DNA of 64,000 nt from JAAYLC01 sp035654795 (GTDB lineage: Bacteria; Bacteroidota; Bacteroidia; Flavobacteriales; Flavobacteriaceae), in contig DASRWC010000029.1 of the NCBI GenBank assembly GCA_035654795.1, forward strand, positions 1 to 64,000, read 5' to 3'. Below, one piece after another: positions 51,044 to 58,343 of the stretch (positions are counted from its first letter, which is position 1; each line of letters opens with the position of its first letter). A model generated the notes under the pieces. The model was not told where the DNA came from and did no database searches. It saw only the letters and a program-made list of their open reading frames with translations. A program made the translations under genes and the position numbers.

Positions 51044-51073
51044 TTTGAGATTTCATAAAACAACGTATCTTTG
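51044..51073 (+). promoter_or_regulatory. promoter of the riboswitch-controlled TonB receptor
   Basis: TTTG (51044-51047), an 18-base spacer, then TATCTTTG (51066-51073): both parts match the Bacteroidota consensus. The aptamer starts about ten bases further, so the RNA begins almost directly with it. Confidence 0.78.
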
Positions 51074-51084
51074 CGCCACAATCT

Positions 51085-51162
51085 CAAAGGGGTGCCAAGT
51101 TCCAATTTGGCTGAGATCATACCCATTGAACCTGGGCAGGTAATGCTGCCAAGGGAATAGAC
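51085..51162 (+). ncRNA. TPP riboswitch aptamer (THI element)
   Basis: Conserved parts in order: GGGGTGCC (51089-51096), a short P3 hairpin (CCAA/TTGG), GGCTGAGATCATACCC with the CTGAGA core (51111-51116), GAACCTGGGCAGGTAATGC and AAGGGAA. GGGGT and ATACCC can pair as P2. These are the two TPP-binding arms. It lies between a good promoter and a terminator hairpin, upstream of a TonB-dependent receptor, which it should switch off when thiamine pyrophosphate is plentiful. Confidence 0.95.
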
Positions 51163-51164
51163 GG

Positions 51165-51209
51165 AAATCCCCGCGATAATGACTGCAGCTTTATCTCGGG
51201 GATTTTTTG
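51165..51209 (+). terminator. riboswitch expression platform: intrinsic terminator
   Basis: AAATCCCCGCGATAA (51165-51179) pairs with TTATCTCGGGGATTT (51191-51205), 14 of 15 positions, and six T end the stem. It sits three bases after the TPP aptamer and 72 bases before the receptor ATG, so control is most likely by transcription termination. Confidence 0.88.
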
Positions 51210-51281
51210 TTTTCAATTTATATCTAAAATTATTAACCAAGAATAACGCCCCTTTTATTCGTATTAAAACTTTTTATACGA

Positions 51282-53462
51282 ATGAACAAGTTATTTATCT
51301 CTGCCTTTGCTGCCTTAACTTTCTTTGCCTCTCAGGCACAAGAAAAAGCTCCGGACACTTTGCGTCCGGAAAGACTGGACGAGGTACTCATCCGGGCAGT
51401 ACGCGTCAAAGAAGACGCTCCGGTCACGCATTCAAACATCAATAAAAATGAGCTGGAAAGCCGAAATCTAGGTCAAGAGCTGCCCATTATGATGAATTAT
51501 TTACCCTCAGTGGTTACAACCACCGATGCCGGAGCAGGTGTGGGTTATACATCCTTAAGGGTGCGGGGAAGCGATGCAACACGAATCAATGTAACGCTAA
51601 ATGGAATTCCTTATAACGACTCTGAAAGTCAAAGCACTATTTGGGTTAACATGCCGGATTTCACTTCTTCTGTACACAGTTTACAACTTCAGCGCGGGGT
51701 GGGAACATCAACGAACGGATCGGGAGCCTTTGGTGCAAGTATTAATATTCTGACAGATGAAACCCAAGAAACGCCATTTGCAGAAATTGCGAATTCCTTC
51801 GGAAGCTATAACACAAGAAAGCATAATGTGAAATTCGGAACAGGGAGAATCAACGATCATTTCGAATTCTCAGGCCGATTTTCGTCTTTAAAATCAGACG
51901 GATACATAGATCGCGCATTTTCCGACCTAAATTCATACTTCTTGCAAGGAGCTTTTAAAAAAGAGCGTACCTTACTCAAACTCCTGGTCTTTGGCGGCAA
52001 ACAAGAAACGTATCAAGCCTGGAACGGAATTGAAGATTTAGACAAGCTGAAAAACGACAGAACTTTTAATCCATCAGGCATGTACACAGACGAATCCGGT
52101 AATATTCGCTTTTATGACAATGAAGTGGATCATTATGAGCAAAATCACTATCAATTACTATGGTCACAACGCTTCAATAACAACTGGAGTTCAAATCTAT
52201 CCCTCAATTATACCCGAGGCCTAGGCTATTTTGAACAATATAAGGAGAATCAGAAGTTTAAGAATTATGGTTTGACTCCCTTGATATTTGGACAGGATAC
52301 GATTTCAAAAACAGATTTAATCAGAAGAAGATGGCTGGACAATCATTTCTATGCCGCAAATGCAAATATCCAATACCGCAAAGACGGCTTGGAAATGAAC
52401 TCAGGAATTTATTATGGATTTTACACAGGAGATCATTACGGAGAAATCTTATGGGCTCGATTCGCTAGTGAGTCGGAAATACGAGATCGGTATTATGAGG
52501 GAGATTCTCAAAAAACCGAATTTACAGCTTTTTCCCAATGGTCTTATTCCATCACAAATAAGCTCCATGTTTTTGGAGATGTGCAAGGCCGTTTCATCAA
52601 TTACACCACCTCCGGATTTACATCTGATTTGGTAGAAATGACACTTGATGAGCATTACAATTTTTTTAATCCTAAAGCGGGAGCTTCTTATGCTGTAAAC
52701 AGTGCTAACCAGATTTATGCTTCTTATGGTCGGGCACATCGTGAGCCATCAAGAACAGATTTTAGAGAGGGCATTACCACTCCCGAAAAAATGGATGATT
52801 TTGAATTAGGTTGGCGTTTCAAAAAGGAAAGATTCAGAATAAATACCAATGTGTATTTTATGAATTACAAAGATCAACTGGTTTTAACGGGAGAAATGAC
52901 AGATACAGGACGCCCCAAACGCACCAATAGCGGAAAAAGTTACCGCCTGGGCTTAGAGGTAGATGCCGATATCAATATAGGGAAACAGCTGAGACTTTTG
53001 CCAAACATCACGCTTAGCGAAAACAAGAACGTGGACTTTGTAGCTGCCATCGACGGACAACTTGTAAACCTTGGAAAAACAAACATTTCCTTTTCACCCT
53101 CCATCATAGCGGGTAATATGTTCCTTTATTCTCCTCTGGAAAACCTAGAGTTCGGTTTATTATCGAAATATGTGGGCGAGCAATATATGGGCAATATTGA
53201 CAGTGAGAAGTCAAAATTGGAAAGTTATTTTATAAATGATTTAAACATCAGCTACCGTCTTGAAAATGTTCTTTGGACCCGGGAGATTCTTTTATCGGCC
53301 TTGGTCAACAACCTTTTCAATGTAAAATATATCTCAAACGGGTATTTTTACACCTACGACGATGATTACAGTAACCCCGGAGTAGTGAAAACAATTGAGG
53401 GTGCCGGATATTTTCCGCAAGCAACTATCAATTTCATGGTTGGTGCTACTGTCAAATTTTAG
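51282..53462 (+). CDS. TonB-dependent outer-membrane receptor, probable thiamine uptake
   Basis: A 726-residue receptor: signal peptide (1-19, ending ASQAQ), a TonB-box-like stretch (LDEVLIRAVRV, about 34-44), the plug domain (ELPIMMNYLPSVVTTTDAGAGVGYTSLRVRGSDATRINVTLNGIPYND) and a 22-strand type beta-barrel ending in aromatic-terminated VGATVKF. There is no N-terminal carboxypeptidase-like domain and no SusD partner, so it is a small-molecule receptor rather than a SusC-type. Control by a TPP riboswitch, together with the known OMR1-type receptors of Bacteroidota, makes thiamine or a thiamine derivative the expected ligand. Confidence 0.92.
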   Translation: MNKLFISAFAALTFFASQAQEKAPDTLRPERLDEVLIRAVRVKEDAPVTHSNINKNELESRNLGQELPIMMNYLPSVVTTTDAGAGVGYTSLRVRGSDATRINVTLNGIPYNDSESQSTIWVNMPDFTSSVHSLQLQRGVGTSTNGSGAFGASINILTDETQETPFAEIANSFGSYNTRKHNVKFGTGRINDHFEFSGRFSSLKSDGYIDRAFSDLNSYFLQGAFKKERTLLKLLVFGGKQETYQAWNGIEDLDKLKNDRTFNPSGMYTDESGNIRFYDNEVDHYEQNHYQLLWSQRFNNNWSSNLSLNYTRGLGYFEQYKENQKFKNYGLTPLIFGQDTISKTDLIRRRWLDNHFYAANANIQYRKDGLEMNSGIYYGFYTGDHYGEILWARFASESEIRDRYYEGDSQKTEFTAFSQWSYSITNKLHVFGDVQGRFINYTTSGFTSDLVEMTLDEHYNFFNPKAGASYAVNSANQIYASYGRAHREPSRTDFREGITTPEKMDDFELGWRFKKERFRINTNVYFMNYKDQLVLTGEMTDTGRPKRTNSGKSYRLGLEVDADINIGKQLRLLPNITLSENKNVDFVAAIDGQLVNLGKTNISFSPSIIAGNMFLYSPLENLEFGLLSKYVGEQYMGNIDSEKSKLESYFINDLNISYRLENVLWTREILLSALVNNLFNVKYISNGYFYTYDDDYSNPGVVKTIEGAGYFPQATINFMVGATVKF

Positions 53463-53476
53463 GAGATAATCTTAAG

Positions 53477-53510
53477 AAGGCTCTTCAGGTTTTCGCGAAG
53501 AGCCTTTTTT
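53477..53510. terminator. bidirectional terminator between the TonB receptor and the Rieske-like lipoprotein
   Basis: AAGGCTCTTC (53477-53486) pairs with GAAGAGCCTT (53497-53506), followed by T on + and preceded by A on + (T on -). It serves the receptor gene, and its edge meets the stop of the convergent lipoprotein gene. Confidence 0.85.
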
Positions 53511-53943
53511 AATTTCTAACGGTGACATAATTACCGGAACGCTGAGCACGGTAAGGCTGCATAGGGTATTTGGTGTCCGGATCTGTTTTATGCTGCCCGG
53601 TAATGATGAAATATTCATTCTCGTCATTGGGGCAAGGGCAGGTGGCAATAATTCCTTCCACAGACATTCTGGAACATTCTATAGGTGCATGATTGGGATC
53701 TGCAAGATCAAAAGCTACATATTGATTTTCATTTATACAGTATATAACAATGCCTTTAACACCCTGAGGCGCGATGATATAATTTCCCGGAAATTTTAAA
53801 GAATTGTATTCCGGCAGGTTTAAGTTTAAACTTAAATTCACAACAGGATTGGTCAGAAAAGGATTGGTATTTAATCTCCTGTCATCTGAAGAACAAGCTG
53901 ATAAGAGAAGAAGGACTATAGAAAGAGATATAAGCCGTTTCAT
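53509..53943 (-). CDS. lipoprotein with Rieske-like fold, cluster ligands not conserved
   Basis: A 144-residue lipoprotein (lipobox LLSAC, Cys17). The order of motifs after residue 60 looks like a Rieske domain: GIVIYCINENQYVAFDLADPNHAPIECSRM, then VEGIIATCPCPNDENEYFIITGQ, then YPMQPYRAQRSGNYVTV. The two ligand pairs C-x-H and C-x-x-H of true 2Fe-2S Rieske proteins are absent; instead there are isolated Cys residues (CSRM, CPCP). Its role is unknown. The ATG at 53943 is chosen; the frame extends to 54060 but lacks a signal sequence there. Divergent from greA. Confidence 0.65.
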   Translation of the reverse strand: MKRLISLSIVLLLLSACSSDDRRLNTNPFLTNPVVNLSLNLNLPEYNSLKFPGNYIIAPQGVKGIVIYCINENQYVAFDLADPNHAPIECSRMSVEGIIATCPCPNDENEYFIITGQHKTDPDTKYPMQPYRAQRSGNYVTVRN

Positions 53944-53999
53944 GGTTTTTAATTTACGTTTCGAAAGTACAATAAAATGCAGAGGAACTAAATTTTTTG

Positions 54000-54007
54000 T
54001 ATATTTG
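54000..54007 (+). promoter_or_regulatory. putative -7 element (TATATTTG) upstream of greA
   Basis: Exact TAnnTTTG match on +, 113 bases before the greA ATG. No -33 TTG at the right distance. It would give a leader of about 105 bases containing two short hairpins (54014-54033 and 54050-54067). Confidence 0.35.
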
Positions 54008-54120
54008 TTTATGAATCCCGTCAGCGAATGGGATTTTTCAATTTTCAGAGGTCCCGACATGTGCCGGGATTTCGTCGTATCATGGATTGTATGATGTAAT
54101 TAGTAAAAATGAATGATGTT

Positions 54121-54597
54121 ATGAGCAAAATATCTTATTATACTGCTGAGGGGCTTAAGAAGCTAAAGGATGAACTTGATTATTTAAGAGATGTAGAACG
54201 TCCGCGTGCGTCTAATGCTATTGCCGAGGCACGAGACAAAGGAGATTTAAGTGAGAATGCTGAATATGATGCTGCAAAGGATGCTCAAGGCATGCTGGAG
54301 CTCAAAATCGCAAAGCTTGAAGAGATCGTGGCAAATGCCCGCATTATAGATGAAACACAATTAGACTTGAGCAAAGTGCTCGTTCACTCCACCGTTAGAA
54401 TCAAAAACCAAGCAAACGGGATGGAAATGAAGTATAAACTGGTAGCGCAAAGTGAAGCCGACCTAAAAGCCGGAAAAATATCTGTGGATTCACCTATTGG
54501 AAAAGGACTCCTTGGAAAAAAAGAAGGAGAAGTAGCCGAAATTCAGGTTCCAAACGGTTTGCTTAAATTTGATATCTTAGAAATTTATAGGGATTAA
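54121..54597 (+). CDS. greA: transcription elongation factor GreA
   Basis: Rescues backtracked RNA polymerase by stimulating transcript cleavage. The 158-residue protein has the N-terminal coiled coil (TAEGLKKLKDELDYLRDVERPRASNAIAEARDKGDLSENAEYDAAKDAQG) whose acidic tip (Asp/Glu of DLSENAEYDAAK) enters the polymerase, and the C-terminal FKBP-like domain (SPIGKGLLGKKEGEVAEIQVPNG). The ATG at 54121 (MSKISYYT) is chosen over one four codons upstream. The HIT gene starts three bases after its stop. Confidence 0.96.
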   Translation: MSKISYYTAEGLKKLKDELDYLRDVERPRASNAIAEARDKGDLSENAEYDAAKDAQGMLELKIAKLEEIVANARIIDETQLDLSKVLVHSTVRIKNQANGMEMKYKLVAQSEADLKAGKISVDSPIGKGLLGKKEGEVAEIQVPNGLLKFDILEIYRD

Positions 54598-54600
54598 TAT

Positions 54601-54996
54601 ATGGCTTCAATTTTCACCAAAATTATTCAAGGCGAACTTCCCGCTTATAAAATAGCTGAAGACGAGAATTTTATAGCATTTCTTGATGTGAATCCGAATG
54701 CCAAAGGACATACACTGTGTGTTCCAAAAGAGGAAATTGACAAAATCTTTGAAATGGGAGAGCATATGTATCTCCAACTGATGCAATTTTCTAGAAAAGT
54801 GGCTATAGCTTTGGAAAAAACCGTTCCGTGCAAACGTGTAGGAATGGCAGTCGTCGGCTTGGAGGTTCCTCATGTTCACGTTCACCTCATCCCATTAAAT
54901 CAAATGGCCGATATGAATTTTGCAAACAAAATTTCGATGTCTCCATCAGAATTTCAAACTCTGGCTGCCGATATCGCCAAAAATTTCAAATCGTAA
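54601..54996 (+). CDS. HIT-family nucleotide-binding protein
   Basis: A 131-residue histidine-triad protein. IFTKIIQGELPAYKIAEDENFIAFLDVNPNAKGHTL is the N-terminal family pattern and HVHVHLIPL (near residues 94-102) is the catalytic triad, here with the usual H-x-H-x-H. HIT proteins hydrolyse nucleoside phosphoramidates or other nucleotidyl bonds; the physiological substrate is unclear. It is co-transcribed with greA, as in many Bacteroidota, and ends before a strong terminator. Confidence 0.93.
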   Translation: MASIFTKIIQGELPAYKIAEDENFIAFLDVNPNAKGHTLCVPKEEIDKIFEMGEHMYLQLMQFSRKVAIALEKTVPCKRVGMAVVGLEVPHVHVHLIPLNQMADMNFANKISMSPSEFQTLAADIAKNFKS

Positions 54997-55120
54997 ATCT
55001 CAGCACACGCCCGATAAAAAGATTCTCCCTCCCTTCGAGTAGTGAGAAACCTGCTTAAGGAAAAAATAAAAAATCCCTCCCTCGCAAATCCAAACGGATT
55101 TATTCCAATTTCTCAAAACA

Positions 55121-55156
55121 AAAACCCGAAGAAACTACTCTTCGGGTTTTGTTTTT
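55121..55156. terminator. bidirectional terminator between the HIT gene and pntB
   Basis: AAAACCCGAAGA (55121-55132) and TCTTCGGGTTTT (55139-55150) form a perfect 12-base-pair stem with a 6-base loop and T runs on both strands. It serves the greA-HIT unit (+) and the transhydrogenase operon (-). Confidence 0.9.
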
Positions 55157-55173
55157 AAATACTTCCTCTATCG

Positions 55174-56574
55174 CTAGATCAGCTTTAACTGGTTTACAAT
55201 TTCTTGTAACATTACTTTCGCATCTCCAAAAAGAATGCTGCAATTTTCCATTCCGAAAAGATCATTTTGAACGCCGGCATATCCGGTGCTCATGCTCCTT
55301 TTCATTACTATAACTTGTTTGGCCTCATGGGTTCGGATAATCGGCATCCCGAAAATGGGACTGTCTGGATTATTTTCAGCGGCCGGGTTAACTACGTCAT
55401 TGGCACCAATGACCATGACAACATCATATTGAGACATGATTTCATTTCCTTCTTCCATTTCTTTAAGCCTATCATAATCGACATTGGCTTCAGCCAAAAG
55501 AACGTTCATGTGTCCCGGCATTCTTCCTGCCACAGGATGAATGATATAATCTACTTCTGTTCCTCTTTTTTCCAATATTTGCTCCATCTGCGCACAGATG
55601 TGCTGGGCTTGTGCTACTGCCAGCCCGTAACCCGGAACAACTGCCACTTTTTGAGCAAAGGAAAGCGCAAGTGCAGTTTCGGCAACGCTGATGTCTTTGA
55701 TTTCTTGAGCTGTCTCTGCGCTTCCACCTGCCACGGACTTCTTAAATTTTCCGGCAAGAACATTCAGAAGTGATCTGTTCATGGCTTTGGTCATGAGCAC
55801 GGTTAAAATTAATCCGGCAGCTCCCACCAGAATTCCACCTGCTATCATCACCTTATTCCCTATGGCAAATCCGGCAAATGCAGTGGCCACCCCCGTAATA
55901 CTATTTAGTAAAGAAATAACTACCGGCATATCAGCGCCTCCAATGGGAAGAACGAAAAGCACACCATAAACCAAGGCAATGGCAGCAAGTATATACATAA
56001 ATACCGTTAGATTCACCGGCTGAAATCCTGAAAAATACAGAACAGGAAGAACAACCAAGGAGATTAGAAGCAGCCGAGCAGTAAGTACCGTAACTTTCTC
56101 ACGGTTGTCTTTAACCTTACCGGAAAGTTTTCGTTCTGCCAAAATACTTCCGGAGAAAGCAATAGCACCTGTAGCCATTCCCACAGTCAACAAAGACAGG
56201 GTCCCCACTCCGGCCAACGCTATGTTGGTAATGTTGGCTTCAATCAAACCGAGCAACATGGCACAACCGCCGCCGGTGGCATTGAAAATAGAAACCATTT
56301 GCGGCATCTCTGTCATGGGCACTTGATCAGACATCCGTTTACCCACTACGGTCCCTGCAATAATAGCAACAATCAGAACTACCAGATTCGTGATTTTGAT
56401 TGATGAGTTTTCAAAGACTAACGCAGCGATAAAGGTGAGAACTACCGCCAAAATCATTCCTATAGCGGCAATGGTATTTCCTGTTTTTGCGCGCACGGGC
56501 GAACTCATAAATTTGAGTCCGAGAATAAATGAAACTGCGGCTAAAAGATATCCTACTTGTATAACTGTGTACAT
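55174..56574 (-). CDS. pntB: NAD(P) transhydrogenase subunit beta
   Basis: Membrane and NADP(H)-binding subunit of the proton-translocating transhydrogenase, which makes NADPH from NADH using the proton gradient. The 466-residue protein has about nine membrane segments in residues 1-270 and the soluble dIII domain after about 290 (AVVPGYGLAVAQAQH, HPVAGRMPGHMNVLLAEA, VMVIGANDVVNPAA and VMKRSMSTGYAGVQN), all classic motifs. It is the last gene of a three-gene operon, after the two alpha parts. 50 bases separate it from the small alpha-2 gene. Confidence 0.96.
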   Translation of the reverse strand: MYTVIQVGYLLAAVSFILGLKFMSSPVRAKTGNTIAAIGMILAVVLTFIAALVFENSSIKITNLVVLIVAIIAGTVVGKRMSDQVPMTEMPQMVSIFNATGGGCAMLLGLIEANITNIALAGVGTLSLLTVGMATGAIAFSGSILAERKLSGKVKDNREKVTVLTARLLLISLVVLPVLYFSGFQPVNLTVFMYILAAIALVYGVLFVLPIGGADMPVVISLLNSITGVATAFAGFAIGNKVMIAGGILVGAAGLILTVLMTKAMNRSLLNVLAGKFKKSVAGGSAETAQEIKDISVAETALALSFAQKVAVVPGYGLAVAQAQHICAQMEQILEKRGTEVDYIIHPVAGRMPGHMNVLLAEANVDYDRLKEMEEGNEIMSQYDVVMVIGANDVVNPAAENNPDSPIFGMPIIRTHEAKQVIVMKRSMSTGYAGVQNDLFGMENCSILFGDAKVMLQEIVNQLKLI

Positions 56575-56624
56575 GGTAAAGTATTTCCGGCTTTATCAGC
56601 CATAGGTTGGTTGGTGATGATCGG

Positions 56625-56933
56625 TTATTTTTTGGTATTAAACATTTTAAGCATTCTTCCGGTTACGAAAAACCCTCCTGCTATATTCAATGTTCCAAGA
56701 AACACGGCTATTCCGCCAAGAATCAGGTTCAGATAATCATCGGCATCTACTTTCATAATCATAATTACAGCTCCCACCAGAATGATTCCGCTAATGGCAT
56801 TGGCTCCGGACATTAGAGGGGTGTGAAGAATGGCGGGAACATTGCTAATTACTTCGATACCGATAAAAATACAAAAGATGACAAAATAGATTTCTGACAT
56901 GTATATCGCTGTGTATAAGTTGATGGTCTCCAT
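56625..56933 (-). CDS. pntAB: NAD(P) transhydrogenase subunit alpha, membrane part (alpha-2)
   Basis: A 102-residue membrane protein with three hydrophobic segments (about 10-28, 43-60, 67-90), including EVISNVPAILHTPLMSGANAISGIILVGA, the conserved dII motif. In E. coli this region is the C-terminus of one PntA chain; here it is a separate gene as in Rhodospirillum. It starts three bases after the alpha-1 gene stop, so both are co-translated. Confidence 0.94.
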   Translation of the reverse strand: METINLYTAIYMSEIYFVIFCIFIGIEVISNVPAILHTPLMSGANAISGIILVGAVIMIMKVDADDYLNLILGGIAVFLGTLNIAGGFFVTGRMLKMFNTKK

Positions 56934-56936
56934 TTC

Positions 56937-58061
56937 TTAATTGTTTTGTGGTTCTGTAAATCGCGGATGTGTAAATACACCGTCTGTCATAATCCGACTT
57001 CCTTCTATTAGAGGGTCGTTCTCTTTGGCCTTGGCCATATGCTTCATAAAGGAGAAAAAGTTGTTGGAGAGTAATTTGGAGGCTGCGGAGGGTATTTCGG
57101 CCGCCAGATTGGAATTCCCTACAATGGTTATCCCCTGATGATAGATGGTTTCATTATTCCTTGACAGTGTGCAGTTGCCTCCTTGTTCCGCCGCAAGATC
57201 AATAATCACACTCCCCGGCTTCATAGCATCAACGGAGCGATTTTCTATAAGTACGGGAGCTTTTCTCCCGGGAATATTGGCGGTACTAATAACAATATCG
57301 GCAGAAGAAATGTGTTTATGAATTAATTCCTTCTGTTTTCTTTGGTATTCTTCACTTTGTTCCACGGCATAACCTCCTGCACTTTGAGATTCTGTATGTC
57401 CTTCGACCTCAATAAACGATGCGCCTAAACTTCTTACTTCCTCACCTGCCGCTGATCTCACGTCAAAGGCTTCTACAACGGCTCCCAGACGTCGCGCAGT
57501 GGCAATGGCTTGCAATCCTGCAACGCCGGCCCCAAGAATTAGGGTTTTGGCCGGAGTTATGGTTCCTGCGGCGGTGGTGAACATGGGCAAGATACCGTTG
57601 AATAAATTGGCAGCCTTTATTACTGCTCTATATCCCGCCAAGGACGCCATAGAAGAAAGCACATCCATAGATTGCGCCAATGTGGTGCGAGGTAGTAAAT
57701 CAAGACTGGTGACCGTTAAGGCATGATTTTTATAAATCTCAAGCCGGTCTCGATAAAACAACGGATTAAATATCCCAATAAAATGCACGCCCGGTCTAAT
57801 ATCCTCCCCACCATAAGTATGATCTATAGAGATGATAACATCCGCATTTTTTAAAATATCCTCTTTTGATGTAATTGTAGCTCCGGCCTCACGATATTCT
57901 GCATCAGATATTCCAAGGCTCTCTCCAAGATCTTCCTGGATCAACACATTCCATTTCAGTTCTGCTACAAGGCGTTTTGTTTCTTTTGGCAGTAAGCATA
58001 CACGGGGATCTCGGTCGGTTTTCAAGACACCAAGACTCCCTCGTACAGGTTGGTCAGTCAT
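56937..58061 (-). CDS. pntAA: NAD(P) transhydrogenase subunit alpha, NAD-binding part (alpha-1)
   Basis: A 374-residue soluble subunit related to alanine dehydrogenase; it binds NAD(H) and feeds hydride to the beta subunit. Seen: GVLKTDRDPRVCLLPKETKRL, TSLDLLPRTTLAQSMDVLSSMASLAGYRAVI, the dinucleotide fold TLILGAGVAGLQAIATARRLGAVVEAFDVRSAAGEEVRSLGA and IIDLAAEQGGNC. It opens the operon. The 282-base gap upstream has the M23-gene terminator and otherwise nothing I can name. Confidence 0.95.
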   Translation of the reverse strand: MTDQPVRGSLGVLKTDRDPRVCLLPKETKRLVAELKWNVLIQEDLGESLGISDAEYREAGATITSKEDILKNADVIISIDHTYGGEDIRPGVHFIGIFNPLFYRDRLEIYKNHALTVTSLDLLPRTTLAQSMDVLSSMASLAGYRAVIKAANLFNGILPMFTTAAGTITPAKTLILGAGVAGLQAIATARRLGAVVEAFDVRSAAGEEVRSLGASFIEVEGHTESQSAGGYAVEQSEEYQRKQKELIHKHISSADIVISTANIPGRKAPVLIENRSVDAMKPGSVIIDLAAEQGGNCTLSRNNETIYHQGITIVGNSNLAAEIPSAASKLLSNNFFSFMKHMAKAKENDPLIEGSRIMTDGVFTHPRFTEPQNN

Positions 58062-58282
58062 AGAGTAAATCTAATTTTGATGAAATATTTATACGAAAGT
58101 ATCAATATCTTCCAAATTTGATGCAATAACGGAAAAAAATCCTTTAAATGAATATATTTTTTGGGTCCAAATGATACAGAATTTTCCTGGCAATGGAACA
58201 AGATGAAATTTGATAAAAATTACTCATCCGAAATCCAGGCAACAGATTCCCACGCTAAAGGAGAATTCATCCGTATAAAATC

Positions 58283-58309
58283 AAAACGCCCGTTTCTTGA
58301 CGGGCGCTT
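58283..58309 (-). terminator. intrinsic terminator behind the M23 peptidase gene
   Basis: CGCCCGT (58287-58293) pairs with ACGGGCG (58300-58306); on the minus strand the GC-rich stem is followed by TTTTGATTTT. It is 35 bases past the peptidase stop. Confidence 0.8.
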
Positions 58310-58343
58310 GAATTTCTATTAATTGATTCTCTTAATAAGTTTA

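Noticed and set aside
55267..55773. 168-residue open frame on + opposite pntB
   Set aside because: Antisense to the conserved NADP-binding domain; composition unlike a real protein.
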